NCBI RefSeq assembly: GCF_006494775.1
Contig: NZ_CP041146.1
Span: 2,604,001-2,668,000 of the forward strand
DNA from: Nocardioides humi
GTDB taxonomy: Bacteria > Actinomycetota > Actinomycetes > Propionibacteriales > Nocardioidaceae
Reading direction: 5' to 3'
DNA length: 64,000 nucleotides
Shown: positions 29,398 to 38,580 of the stretch, one piece after another
Layout of the letters: every line of letters begins with the position of its first letter
Numbering within the stretch: position 1 is the stretch's first letter
Program-made: the position numbers and the translations under genes
The notes under the pieces: model-generated
The model's database searches: none
The model's input: only the letters and a program-made list of their open reading frames with translations
Told to the model about the DNA's origin: nothing

Positions 29398-30268
29398 GCC
29401 TGCCCGCCGGCCGGTGGGGTGCCTGGTCCAGCGCGCTCCGGCTGCGCGAGGCGCCCGCCGCCCAGGATGCCGCCGCCGCCCTGGAGGAGGCGGGCTGCTC
29501 CGCGCTGTGGATGACCGGCGGCCTCGCCGACCCGTTCCCCCGTGTGGCGGAGCTGCTCGCCGCCACCTCGCGCACCGTCGTGGCCACCGGCATCCTCAGC
29601 ATCTGGACCATGGCGGCCGACGACGTCGCGAGCGCCGTCCGCGCGCTCCCGGACCCCGACCGGTTCCTGCTCGGGCTGGGCGTCAGCCACGCCCAGCTCG
29701 TCGACCACGCCGACCCCGGTCGCTACCGCCGACCGCTGAGCCGGATGCGCGGCTATCTCGACGAGCTCGACGACGCCGGCGGCCCGGATGCCGGGCACCG
29801 GGTGCTCGCAGCCCTCGGTCCGCGGATGCTCGAGCTCGCCGCCACCCGCGCCGCCGGGGCGCACCCGTACCTGACGACGCCCGAGCACACCGCGAGCGCC
29901 CGGGACGCCCTCGGCCCGGGGCGTTCCTCGCCCCGACCCAGATGGTGGTGCTCGAGGCCGATGCCGGCCTGGCCCGGGCCGCGGCCCGCCGCCACCTCGC
30001 GATGTACCTCGGCCAGCCCAACTACCGGTCCAGCTGGGAGCGCCTCGGCTTCACCGAGGAGGACGCCGGCCAGGGCGGCTCGGACCGACTGGTCGACGGC
30101 CTCGTCGCCTGGGGAGACCCGGAACGGGTCGCCGCGCGGCTCCACGAGCACGTCGCCGCCGGCGCCGACCACGTCTGCCTCCAGGTGCTCGACCGCGAGG
30201 CCGGCTGGAAGGACCAGGCCCTCCCGGTCGCCGACTGGCAGCGCCTCCTGGCCGCTCTCGCCCCTTGA
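29394..30268 (+). CDS. LLM-class oxidoreductase, apparent -1 frameshift
   Basis: GTG at 29394 begins SLPAGRWGAWSSALRLREAP. The N-terminal half (to DALGPG) is in one frame and the C-terminal half (FLAPTQMVVLEADAGLARAAARRHLAMYL to LLAALAP) in the next. Adding one G to the run 29918-29921 joins them into a 291-residue luciferase-like protein with no gap. The family normally has about 280-300 residues, so the corrected form is full length. Probably intact in the organism. Last gene of the CoA-transferase unit. Confidence 0.68.
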
Positions 30269-30288
30269 TCAGGCACGACGTGGCCTGA
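30269..30288. terminator. Hairpin between convergent units
   Basis: TCAGGC (30269-30274) pairs with GCCTGA (30283-30288) in the 42-bp gap between the convergent LLM gene and binding-protein gene. No T-tract, so only a probable bidirectional terminator. Confidence 0.4.
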
Positions 30289-30310
30289 GAATTGCGCCGA
30301 CCCGGCGGAA

Positions 30311-31459
30311 TCAGGCGGACCAGGGGGTGAGCGCGCCGTCCTCGCCCCAGACGAGGTACCGACCGGGCTCCTCGACCTCGGCCTGGCCCTCGGTGTAGCG
30401 CAGCGATCCGTAGACCGATACCTGCTCCTCGATCGCCGCGAGCGCCTTCGCGACGTCGGCCGGGTCGCCGCTGCCGGCGTCGCGCAGGGCGGTGGCGACG
30501 AGCCACAGGGCGGTGTAGCCCTGCGCGGCGAACATGTCGGGCGCCTCGCCGTACTCCTCCTCGTAGGCCGCGGCGAAGGCGGCGCCCTCGTCGTTGACGG
30601 GGAACGCGGCGCTGAACGGCGTCGGGAAGACGGTGCCGGCCAGGTCGCCGCCCGACGCGTCGTAGGCCGCGCGGCTGTCGGCACCGACGTTGGAGACGAT
30701 CGGCTTGTCCCAACCGCGGCTGCGCAGCGCCTTGGCGAGGTTGGCGGTGGAGGAGCCGATGGTGCTGGCGACCACGACGTCCGGGTCGATGCTGGCGATC
30801 TCGGTGGCGACGGAGGTGAACGACGTCTCGGCGGTGCCGACGCTGATCGTCTTGGCGAGGCGGACGCCGTGGCGCTCCAGGCCCGTCTCGTAGACCGCCG
30901 CATCCTGCACCATCGCGTCGTTGTCGTCGTTGACGACCATCACCGCGTCGCCGAAGCCGCTCGCCGGGAGCACGGTGTCGAGGAACTGGTCGTACATCCC
31001 GCCCGGCGCCGAGGGGACCTCGAACGGCCGGAACAGGTACGGCGGGTCCGCCAGGTCGTCGAGGATGGAGACGGTCACGACGCCGGGGACGCTGCTCTCC
31101 TTCAGCAGCGGCGACAGCGCTCCGGCCTCGCCGCCGAGCGTGCAGCACAGCACGGCGGACGCGTCGTCGGCCTCGAGCTGCCGATAGGCGGCGATCGCCT
31201 TGCCCGGGTCGCCGGCGGTGTCGACGATCTCGAGCTCGATCCGCGCCCCGTCGGCGAGGAAGCCGCTGTCGTTGATCTCCGCGACGGCGAGCTCGATCCC
31301 CTGTGCGACCGGCTTGCCGGCGAAGGCGCCGGGCCCGGACTGCACGATCGGCGCGCCGATCAGGTACGTCGTCGCGCCGTCGTCGTCCGACGAGGAGCAT
31401 CCGGCGAGGACGCCGCCGGCGACGGCGAGGGCGATGAGGGTGCGGGCGGCTCGGCGCAT
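30311..31459 (-). CDS. Liv-type substrate-binding lipoprotein
   Basis: 382 residues. A lipoprotein signal (RRAARTLIALAVAGGVLAGCSSS, lipobox LAGC) is followed by a type I periplasmic-binding fold (AVAEINDSGFL, AVLCCTLGGEAGAL, PDMFAAQGYTALWLV). Paralogue of the protein at 38581, sharing the rare LCC segment and the C-terminal YxxxWGEDGxLxxW ending. It is the last gene of the nine-gene unit whose first gene is that paralogue. Probably delivers substrate to LivHMGF. Confidence 0.9.
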   Translation of the reverse strand: MRRAARTLIALAVAGGVLAGCSSSDDDGATTYLIGAPIVQSGPGAFAGKPVAQGIELAVAEINDSGFLADGARIELEIVDTAGDPGKAIAAYRQLEADDASAVLCCTLGGEAGALSPLLKESSVPGVVTVSILDDLADPPYLFRPFEVPSAPGGMYDQFLDTVLPASGFGDAVMVVNDDNDAMVQDAAVYETGLERHGVRLAKTISVGTAETSFTSVATEIASIDPDVVVASTIGSSTANLAKALRSRGWDKPIVSNVGADSRAAYDASGGDLAGTVFPTPFSAAFPVNDEGAAFAAAYEEEYGEAPDMFAAQGYTALWLVATALRDAGSGDPADVAKALAAIEEQVSVYGSLRYTEGQAEVEEPGRYLVWGEDGALTPWSA

Positions 31460-31490
31460 CGGGCGCTCCTGTCAGGTGGGGGCAGAAGGA

Positions 31491-32645
31491 TCAGAGGGTC
31501 GCTGCGCTGCCGAGCACGAGCGTGCCGGAGCTCATGAACATGCCGCCGACGCCGGTGCAGACGCTGACGTCGACGCCGTCGACCTGCGCGGGGGCGGTGC
31601 CGCGGACCTGGCGCACGGACTCCTGGATGGCGAACATGCCGTACATCCCGGTGTGGGTGTACGACAGCCCGCCGCCGTTGGTGTTCATCGGCAGGCTGCC
31701 GCCGGGGGCGGTGTTGCCGTCCTCGATGAACGCCGGCGCCTCGCCGCGGCCGACGAAGCCCAGGTCCTCGAGCCCGTAGATCGGCACGTGGGCGAAGGCG
31801 TCGTAGATCATCAGGTGGTCGACGTCGGCGTGCGCGACGCCCGACTGGGCGAGGGCCCGCTCGCCGCCGACCCGGATGGCCCGCGACGACGTCAGGCTCT
31901 CCAGCCCGGAGACGACCGACGACTCGCTGGACTCGCCGGCGCCGAGGACGTACACGGGCGGGTGGGGCAGGTCGAGCGAGCGGGCCCGCTCGGCGGAGGT
32001 GAGCACGAGCGCGCCGCCGCCGTCGGTGACCAGGCAGCAGTGCAGCAGGTGCACGGGATCGGCGATGACGGGCGAGGCGAGCACGTCCTCGACGGTGATC
32101 GGGTCGCGCAGCTTGGCGCGCGGGTTCATCGCCGCCCACCGGCGCTGCACGACGGGGACCAGCGCGAGCTGCTCGCGGGTCATGCCGTACTCCGCCATGT
32201 AGCGGCGCACGCCGATCGGGAACAGCGACGGCGCGCCCACCGGGCCGTGCGGCACCTCCAGCTGCGCCATGAACGACTGCGGCGCCGGCGCCCACGGCGT
32301 CATGCCGATCCGCGAGCGCCCCGACTCGCCGTGGGTCACGAGGACCGTCTCGCACAGGCCCGCGCTGATCGCGGCCATGGCGTGCCGCACGTGCAGCATG
32401 TACGACGAGCCGCCGACGTTGGTGCCGTCGAGATACTCCGGCACGATGCCCAGGTAGTCGGCGACGTCGACGGGCATCTCACCCGCCGAGGCGACGCCGT
32501 CGACGTCGGCCGGGGTGAGTCCGCAGTCCGCGAGCGCGTTGAGCGCGGCGTCGACGTGCAGCTCCAGGGCGGACTTGTCGGGGATCTTCCCCAGGTCGGT
32601 GCTCTCGGCGGCGCCGACGATCGCGATCGCTCCGCGCAGGCTCAT
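31491..32645 (-). CDS. Ltp2-like thiolase-fold enzyme lacking the catalytic Cys
   Basis: 384 residues. The thiolase nucleophile position reads TNVGGSSYMLH (G78-G79), with no Cys. The C-terminal motif is NGGGLSYTHTGMYGM instead of HPxGxSG. These changes recall lipid-transfer-protein-like aldolases such as Ltp2, which split a side chain by retro-aldol reaction with a DUF35 partner. A DUF35 gene overlaps its start (ATGA), strengthening that reading. Likely role: cleavage of a 3-hydroxyacyl-CoA. Confidence 0.78.
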   Translation of the reverse strand: MSLRGAIAIVGAAESTDLGKIPDKSALELHVDAALNALADCGLTPADVDGVASAGEMPVDVADYLGIVPEYLDGTNVGGSSYMLHVRHAMAAISAGLCETVLVTHGESGRSRIGMTPWAPAPQSFMAQLEVPHGPVGAPSLFPIGVRRYMAEYGMTREQLALVPVVQRRWAAMNPRAKLRDPITVEDVLASPVIADPVHLLHCCLVTDGGGALVLTSAERARSLDLPHPPVYVLGAGESSESSVVSGLESLTSSRAIRVGGERALAQSGVAHADVDHLMIYDAFAHVPIYGLEDLGFVGRGEAPAFIEDGNTAPGGSLPMNTNGGGLSYTHTGMYGMFAIQESVRQVRGTAPAQVDGVDVSVCTGVGGMFMSSGTLVLGSAATL

Positions 32646-33037
32646 GCCGTGGCCTCCTCGAGGTCGAAGCAGACGACGCGGCGCTCGCCGCGCTCCTCGA
32701 AGGCCACCCGCACGGGCGCGTCGACCTCCAGCCGATCCGGCCGGTCGGTGCGGACCACGCCGGTCAGGCGCGGTCCCTCCGCGAGCGCGACGACACCGAG
32801 GGCGTACGGCGCCTCGAAGCCGGCCGGCCCGCGGTGGTTGACGACGAACGACAGCAGGACGCCCGTGCCCGCGGCCGGGACCAGCTCGACCGAGCGCGCA
32901 CCGCAGCGGGGGCAGCTGCTGCGCGGGTACAGGAAGAACGACCCGCAGGCCGCGCACCGGGGCACGGTCAGCTCACCGGCGTCGATCCGGTCGAACCAAT
33001 CCCGGGTGTCCGGGGTGGGCGTCGGGACGGGCTTCAC
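32642..33037 (-). CDS. DUF35 (Zn-ribbon/OB-fold) partner protein
   Basis: 131 residues. The N-terminal rubredoxin-like zinc ribbon is CAACG...CPRCG (about 34-53), followed by an OB-fold acyl-CoA-binding domain (LLSFVVNHRGPAGFEAPYALGVVALAEGPRL). DUF35 proteins form complexes with thiolase-fold enzymes. It directly precedes and overlaps the Ltp2-like gene, its probable partner. Confidence 0.85.
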   Translation of the reverse strand: MKPVPTPTPDTRDWFDRIDAGELTVPRCAACGSFFLYPRSSCPRCGARSVELVPAAGTGVLLSFVVNHRGPAGFEAPYALGVVALAEGPRLTGVVRTDRPDRLEVDAPVRVAFEERGERRVVCFDLEEATA

Positions 33038-33040
33038 GGG

Positions 33041-34579
33041 TCACTTCCTCACGAGGTCGGGCAGCAGATGCTTGCGGAGCTTGCCGTTGGCGCCGCGGGG
33101 CAGCTCGGCGACGACCTGGTACCGGCGCGGCACCTTGTAGCGTGCGAGCCGGTCATGGAGGAAGGGCGCGAGCTGGCCGGCGACGTCGCCGCCGTGCAGC
33201 GACGAGCCGGGCGCGGCCTGGATCACGGCGCACGAGAGCTCGCCCCACTCGGGGTCGGGCAGCCCGACCACGCCGGCGTCCTGGATGTCGGGGTGCTCCA
33301 GCAGCGCGGCCTCGACCTCGGCGGGGTAGATGTTGACGCCGCCGCTGACGATGACCTCGGCGGAGCGGCCGAGCAGGTACAGGTAGCCGTCCTCGTCCAG
33401 GTGGCCGAGGTCCCCGACGGTCACGAAGTCGCCGACGCGGCCGGACCGGGTCTTGGCGTCGTCGCCGCGGTACTCGAACGCGTGGGCGCCCATCCGGAGG
33501 TAGACCGCGCCGTCGGTGCCGGTGGGGACCTCCGCACCGTCCTCGTCGAGGATCCGGACCTCGGCGCCGGGCTGCGGGCGCCCCACGCTGCCGGGCCGCT
33601 CCAGCCACTCGGCGCTGGAGATGGCGGTGCCGGCGGCCTCGGTCGCGCCGTAGTACTCCCACACGACCGGCCCGAACCACGCGATGATCGCGCGCTTCAC
33701 CGACGCGGGACAGGGCCCGGCGCCGTGCACCAGGTTGCGCATGCTGCCGACGTCGTACGCCGCCCGGGTCTCCTCGGGCAGGCGCAGCAGCCGGTGCAGT
33801 TGGGTCGGCACCATGTGCGTCGTCGTGACCCGGTGCTCCTGGATCAGCCGGAGCACCTGCTCCGCGTCGAAGCGGCTCGTCAGCACCACGGCGTGGCCGT
33901 AGTGCAGGGAGGTGACCGCGAGCCCGCTCACCGCGGTGTGGCTCAGCGGCGAGGTCACCAGGTGCACGCCGTCGTCGAGCGGGGTGATGCCGAACATGCC
34001 GAGCTGCCAGGCGGCGCCCGCGGCGAACACGTCGTCCGGGTCGCCCTCGGGCAGCCGGCGCAGCACGCCCTTGGGGCGGCCCGTCGTACCGGAGGTGTAG
34101 CCCAGGTAGGAGCCCGGGGAGCGGTCCTCGACCGGTCCCGCGGGCACGCCCGCGATCGCGGCGGTGAGGTCGCGGAAGCCCTCGGCGACGCCGAACGCGA
34201 GGCGTCGCTCGGCCGGCAGGCCGACCGCGTCGGCCGCGGCGCGCACCGTGTCGGCGTACGGGAGCGAGCAGAGCACGGCCACCGGGGCGGCGTCCTCGAC
34301 GATATGGCCCACCTCGGTGGTGGTCAGCGCGGTGTTGACCGGGACGTAGTAGGCGCCGACCTGCTGGCAGGCGAGCACCAGCGCGATCGCCCACGACTCG
34401 TTGGCGACCACGCCCACGACGCGGTCGCCGCGCTCCAGGCCCAGCGCGCGCAGCAGGCGGGCGGTGGCGTTCGCCCGGGCCAGGAGCTCACCGCGGGTGA
34501 CGGCGGTGCCGTCCGGCTCCACCACGGCGCAGGCCTGCGGAGCGGCCGCGGCGAGCCGCCAGAAGCCCAGCTCGCTCAT
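33041..34579 (-). CDS. FadD-type acyl-CoA synthetase
   Basis: 512 residues, ANL superfamily. P-loop YLGYTSGTTGRPKGVLRR, A5 motif EYYGATEAAGT, A7/A8 region VGDLGHLDEDGYLYLLGRSAEVI, and catalytic Lys in the C-terminal GANGKLRKHLL. Its start overlaps the ACAD stop at 34576. Activates an acid for the operon's beta-oxidation steps. Substrate unknown. Confidence 0.88.
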   Translation of the reverse strand: MSELGFWRLAAAAPQACAVVEPDGTAVTRGELLARANATARLLRALGLERGDRVVGVVANESWAIALVLACQQVGAYYVPVNTALTTTEVGHIVEDAAPVAVLCSLPYADTVRAAADAVGLPAERRLAFGVAEGFRDLTAAIAGVPAGPVEDRSPGSYLGYTSGTTGRPKGVLRRLPEGDPDDVFAAGAAWQLGMFGITPLDDGVHLVTSPLSHTAVSGLAVTSLHYGHAVVLTSRFDAEQVLRLIQEHRVTTTHMVPTQLHRLLRLPEETRAAYDVGSMRNLVHGAGPCPASVKRAIIAWFGPVVWEYYGATEAAGTAISSAEWLERPGSVGRPQPGAEVRILDEDGAEVPTGTDGAVYLRMGAHAFEYRGDDAKTRSGRVGDFVTVGDLGHLDEDGYLYLLGRSAEVIVSGGVNIYPAEVEAALLEHPDIQDAGVVGLPDPEWGELSCAVIQAAPGSSLHGGDVAGQLAPFLHDRLARYKVPRRYQVVAELPRGANGKLRKHLLPDLVRK

Positions 34580-35607
34580 CCGCGCCGCTCCTCGGTCACC
34601 CGGGCCAGCAGCTCGCGCGCGAGGTCGCGGCGCAGCGCCGTCGTGGTGCCGTACGACGCGGCGAGGCCCATCACGCGCTTGAGCCAGAGGTGCAGGTGGT
34701 ACTCCCAGGTGAACCCGATCCCGCCGTGCAGCTGGAGCGCGTCGACATTGGCCCGGGCGGCCGCGTCGCCGGCGTAGGCCTTGGCGGCGGCCGCACGGCG
34801 CGACCCGTCCGGCTCGTCGACCGCGTCGAACGCGGAGAGCGCCGCTGCGGTGGCCATGTCGACCAGGACGGCCAGGTCGGCCGCCTTGTGCTTGACGGCC
34901 TGGAAGGAGCCGACCGGGCGGCCGAACTGCTCGCGGACGGCGACGTACTCGACGGTGAGCTCGAGCAGCCGCTGGGAGGCGCCCGCGAGCAGGCAGGCGG
35001 CGCCGGCGAGGGCGAGGGACCGCGTCCGGGCGACGACGGCGCCGTCGTGGCCCATGAGCGCGCCCTCGCCGACGGGCGTGACCCGCGCCAGGGGGCGCAG
35101 GGGATCGAGCGCGGCGACCGGGGCGACCTCGGTCTCCTCGCGGGCGAACGCACGGATCGAGCCGTCGGCAGCCAGGTCGAGGACGAGGTCGGCGTCGACG
35201 GCGTACGGGACGAGCGGCGTCAGGTCCTCGAGGCGGACGACGGCGATCGCCTCGCCGGCGGCGATCCGCGGCAGCCAGGTGTCGGCGACCGGCCCCGGCA
35301 GCGCGCCGAGCACGGACACGGCGAGCACCGCCGTCTCCAGGTAGGGCTCGGGCACCGCGTGCCGGCCGAGGCTGTGCAGCACGCCCGACAGGTGGGCGGG
35401 GGTGAGTCCGGCGCCGCCGTGCTCCTCGGCGACGAGCGCGGAGACCAGGCCGGTCTCCGCCAGTCGGCCCCAGAGTCCGGGGGTGTGGGCGGTGCCGTCG
35501 TCGATCCGGGCGCGGAGGAAGTCGAGGTCGCAGTGCCGGCCGAGCAGGTCGTCGGTGAGCTCGACCAGCTCGCGGCGGTCCTGGTCGAGGGTGTCGGGGA
35601 CGGTCAT
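34576..35607 (-). CDS. Acyl-CoA dehydrogenase, catalytic-type subunit
   Basis: 343 residues, shorter than homotetrameric ACADs. The C-terminal segment ALQLHGGIGFTWEYHLHLWLKR matches subunits that carry the base Glu in two-subunit steroid-type ACADs (FadE heterotetramers). Lies directly after and overlapping the ACAD gene at 35604, its probable partner in an alpha2beta2 enzyme. Confidence 0.87.
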   Translation of the reverse strand: MTVPDTLDQDRRELVELTDDLLGRHCDLDFLRARIDDGTAHTPGLWGRLAETGLVSALVAEEHGGAGLTPAHLSGVLHSLGRHAVPEPYLETAVLAVSVLGALPGPVADTWLPRIAAGEAIAVVRLEDLTPLVPYAVDADLVLDLAADGSIRAFAREETEVAPVAALDPLRPLARVTPVGEGALMGHDGAVVARTRSLALAGAACLLAGASQRLLELTVEYVAVREQFGRPVGSFQAVKHKAADLAVLVDMATAAALSAFDAVDEPDGSRRAAAAKAYAGDAAARANVDALQLHGGIGFTWEYHLHLWLKRVMGLAASYGTTTALRRDLARELLARVTEERRG

Positions 35608-36809
35608 CGGCGCGGCTCCGTCGGCAGGCCCAGCACGCGCTCGCTGATGATGTTGCGCTGGATCTCGTTGGTGCCGCCGAAGATCATGGCGGCGCGGGCG
35701 TACCAGTAGCGGTGGTGCCACCGGGACCACGCGCGCAGCGTGGCGGGGTCGGCGTCCGGCAGCGAGCCCGGGTCGCCGACGACGGCTCCGTCGCCCTCGA
35801 GCAGGCGGATGCCGGTGTCGAAGATGTCGTGCTGCATCTGGGTCCAGAAGACCTTGTTGATGCTGGCGGTGCTGTCGAGCTCGCCGCCGGCCTCGGCCCG
35901 GGCCGCGAGGCGATAGACGTTGGCCCGGTAGACCTCGGTCTGCACCAGGACCCGGCCCAGCTCGTCGAGCGCGTGCGTGTCGTCGGCGAGTCCACGGGCG
36001 CTCACCAGCCCGGCCAGGTCCGCGACGTCGTTGGAGAACTTGGCGTGGTCGCCGAAGACCGCGCCGCGCTCGAAGCCGAGGGTCGACATCGCGACCGCCC
36101 AGCCCCGGTCGATCTCGCCGACGACGTTCTCGACAGGGACCCGGACGTCGGTGAAGAAGACCTCCGCGAAGCCGCGGGTGCCGTCGACCATCGCCAGCGG
36201 CCGCACCTCGACGCCGGGCGAGCGCAGGTCGATGCACAGGAAGGTGATGCCGTCGTGCTTGCGCCTGCGGCCCGCCTCGGGATCGGTACGCACCAGCGCG
36301 AAGATCCAGTCGGCGAAGCCGCCCATCGAGGTCCAGATCTTCTGGCCGTTGACGACGAAGTGGTCGCCGTCGCGCTCGGCGCGGGTGCGCAGCGAGGCGA
36401 GGTCGGAGCCGGAGCCGGGCTCGCTGAAGCCCTGGCACCAGATGGTGCGGCACGCCAGCAGGTCAGGGATCCAGCGGGCGCACTGCTCGGGCGTGCCGTA
36501 CTGCATCAGCACCGGGCCGAGCAGGTAGAGGCCGCCCATGTTGATCCGCTCCGGGGCACCGGCGCGGTAGTACTCCTCGGCGAAGGCGATCGACCGGCGC
36601 AGGCCGGCGTCGCGCCCGCCGTACTCGGTGGGCCAGTCGACGGCGGCGTACCCGCCCTCGAAGAGCCGGCCCTCCCAGGCGCGGTGCAGGTCGAAGCCCT
36701 CCCGCTCGGTCCACGGCGGCAGTGGCTCGGCGGGGACGTTCTCGGCGAGCCAGGCGCGGACCTCTGCGCGGAACTCCTCGACGTCCCCCTCGGTGACGGG
36801 CGCGGTCAT
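35604..36809 (-). CDS. Acyl-CoA dehydrogenase, partner subunit
   Basis: 401 residues with WCQGFSEPGSGSDLASLRTRAERDGDHFVVNGQKIWTS (FAD/substrate segment) and the C-terminal AAMIFGGTNEIQRNIISERVLGLP, but no TWE-type base region. This pattern is seen in the larger subunit of heteromeric steroid-degrading ACADs. ATG overlaps the LLM stop; its stop overlaps the start of the 34576 subunit. Confidence 0.88.
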   Translation of the reverse strand: MTAPVTEGDVEEFRAEVRAWLAENVPAEPLPPWTEREGFDLHRAWEGRLFEGGYAAVDWPTEYGGRDAGLRRSIAFAEEYYRAGAPERINMGGLYLLGPVLMQYGTPEQCARWIPDLLACRTIWCQGFSEPGSGSDLASLRTRAERDGDHFVVNGQKIWTSMGGFADWIFALVRTDPEAGRRRKHDGITFLCIDLRSPGVEVRPLAMVDGTRGFAEVFFTDVRVPVENVVGEIDRGWAVAMSTLGFERGAVFGDHAKFSNDVADLAGLVSARGLADDTHALDELGRVLVQTEVYRANVYRLAARAEAGGELDSTASINKVFWTQMQHDIFDTGIRLLEGDGAVVGDPGSLPDADPATLRAWSRWHHRYWYARAAMIFGGTNEIQRNIISERVLGLPTEPRR

Positions 36810-37699
36810 GCGGCGAGTCCCAGCGCGGCGGAGACGGCCTGCATGGTCTCGGCGTAGTCGTGCGCCTCCATCCGCAGCGAGATGTTGACCCCGTCGGCTC
36901 CGAGCTCGAGATAGCGCTCGACGACGGCGGGCAGTGCGTCCATCTCGCCCGTGAAGCGGAGGCCGGCGATGACGTGCTGGCCGGACCGGTCGCGGCCGGC
37001 CTCCTCGAGCTGCGCGCAGTACGTCGCGTGGTGGTCCGCGAACTGGGAGGGAGTGAGGTTCCAGGGGTACCACCCGGTCGCGACCCCGGCGGCGCGGCGC
37101 AGCGCGGCGGGCGAGTGGCCGCCGACCAGCACCCGGGGCATCGGCGCCGGGTCCTCCGGGAAGATGCCGTCGGGGTCGTCCCACAGCCGGGTCAGCTCGG
37201 CGATCCCCTCGCCGCAGCGGCGACCGCGGGTCGTGAACTCGGTCTGGCAGGCGGCGAACTCCTCGGCCGACCAGCCGACGCCGACACCGAGGTCGACCCG
37301 GCCGTCGGTGAGGGCGGCGGCCGTCATCAGGTCGCGGGCGAGCAGCCGCGGGTTGCGCAGCGGCAGCAGCATCACCGAGCTCCCGATCCGCAGCCGGGTG
37401 GTGGCCGCGCAGACCTCGGCCGCGGCCTGGAGCACGTCGAGCAGGCCCTGGTCGGCGGCCGCCTCCACGCGTGCCCTGCCGTCGACGGTCTTGTTGTGCC
37501 GCTCGACCTTCTCGGGGTCGGCGGCGGACGGCGCCTCGGGGTAGGGGTACTCCGAGGTGTACTCGTCGAAGAACACGATGTGCTCCGGCAGCCAGATGCC
37601 GGTGAACCCCAGCTCCTCGGCCGTCCTCCCGAACTGTGCCATGAAGGCGGGATCCCGCTCGGCGCTGCCATCGAACAGGTCGACCAGACCGATCTCCAC
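36806..37699 (-). CDS. LLM-class F420-dependent-type oxidoreductase
   Basis: 297 residues: GLVDLFDGSAERDPAFMAQFGRTAEELGFTGIWLPEHIVFF, RLRIGSSVMLLPLRNPRLLARDLMTA, VDLGVGVGWSAEEF. GTG at 37699 follows AGAGGAG. Closely related in its first third to the LLM protein at 14944 (both have IWLPEH/VWLPEH-VFF and GVGVGWS-EE). The third gene of the nine-gene unit, likely reducing or hydroxylating a CoA-ester intermediate. Confidence 0.85.
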   Translation of the reverse strand: MEIGLVDLFDGSAERDPAFMAQFGRTAEELGFTGIWLPEHIVFFDEYTSEYPYPEAPSAADPEKVERHNKTVDGRARVEAAADQGLLDVLQAAAEVCAATTRLRIGSSVMLLPLRNPRLLARDLMTAAALTDGRVDLGVGVGWSAEEFAACQTEFTTRGRRCGEGIAELTRLWDDPDGIFPEDPAPMPRVLVGGHSPAALRRAAGVATGWYPWNLTPSQFADHHATYCAQLEEAGRDRSGQHVIAGLRFTGEMDALPAVVERYLELGADGVNISLRMEAHDYAETMQAVSAALGLAA

Positions 37700-37751
37700 C
37701 GAGGCTCCTCTCGTGGTCGTGCGTTGTCGTTGGACGCGTTGGCGCCGAGGC

Positions 37752-38552
37752 TCAGCCGAACGCCGCGATGGCGGCGATCTCCTCGTCCGTCGGCAGGTGG
37801 TCCAGGTCGGCGACCAGCTCGTCGACCCGGACCGGCAGGTCGGCGACCGCCTCCCGCGCGGCGGGCAGGTCGGCCACGGGGACGCACCAGGTGCGTCGTA
37901 CGCCGTCGGCATCGTCGCCCAGGACCTTGACGAGCACGTCGACCGAGGCGACCAGGTCGTCGCGGCCGGCCTGCCAGGCGAGCCACCCGGCCGGGGCGCC
38001 GTGCGCGGCGGTGTACCGGTCCAGGACGTCGCTCGTCGTGGCCCGCAGGTGCGTGGCCGGCACCCGGTCGCCCACCGGCTTGGGGAGCGCGATGGCCCCG
38101 GCGAACGACACGTGCTCGCCGGCGTACGACGCGCGCTGCTGGGTCCACAGGGCGCACATGGCGCCGAGGTTGTCCAGGGCTCGGCCGACGTGGTCGTCGA
38201 CGTCCCGGAACGGGTCGGCCAGGACGGCGGGCGGGGCGGCGAGGTCGAGCCCCAGCTCCAGCCGCCCGCCGCCGAACCAGTCGATGCTGGCGATCTGCTT
38301 GGCGCGGACCGCCGCGCTGTGGAGGGAGAGGAGGTCTCCGGACAGGCCGAGCCGGATCCGGCCGGTCGCCCGGGCCACGCGCTGCAGGCCCAGGTTGGGG
38401 TCGTGCGCCCGGTCCGCGGCGGCCTCGCGGTCGCCGCCGGCCCACCAGGAGGCGAGCCCCGCCTGTTCGGCGGCTGCGCCGGCCCGCGCGATCGCGGTGC
38501 CCAGCGACTCCCCTCCGGTCGTCCGGAAGCTGCAGGCGATTCCCAGGTCCAT
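37752..38552 (-). CDS. LLM-class oxidoreductase, divergent and short
   Basis: 266 residues from ATG at 38552 (GAGGAC upstream). The luciferase-like barrel is recognisable from RAHDPNLGLQRVARATGRIRLGLSGDLLSLHSAAVRAKQIASIDWFGGGRLELGLDL. It lacks the WLPEH motif of its neighbours and is about 30 residues shorter. It could pair with the LLM protein at 36806 as a two-component enzyme. Second gene of the nine-gene unit. Confidence 0.75.
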   Translation of the reverse strand: MDLGIACSFRTTGGESLGTAIARAGAAAEQAGLASWWAGGDREAAADRAHDPNLGLQRVARATGRIRLGLSGDLLSLHSAAVRAKQIASIDWFGGGRLELGLDLAAPPAVLADPFRDVDDHVGRALDNLGAMCALWTQQRASYAGEHVSFAGAIALPKPVGDRVPATHLRATTSDVLDRYTAAHGAPAGWLAWQAGRDDLVASVDVLVKVLGDDADGVRRTWCVPVADLPAAREAVADLPVRVDELVADLDHLPTDEEIAAIAAFG

Positions 38553-38580
38553 CGACGTCCTCTCCCTCACGTGGCCGTCG

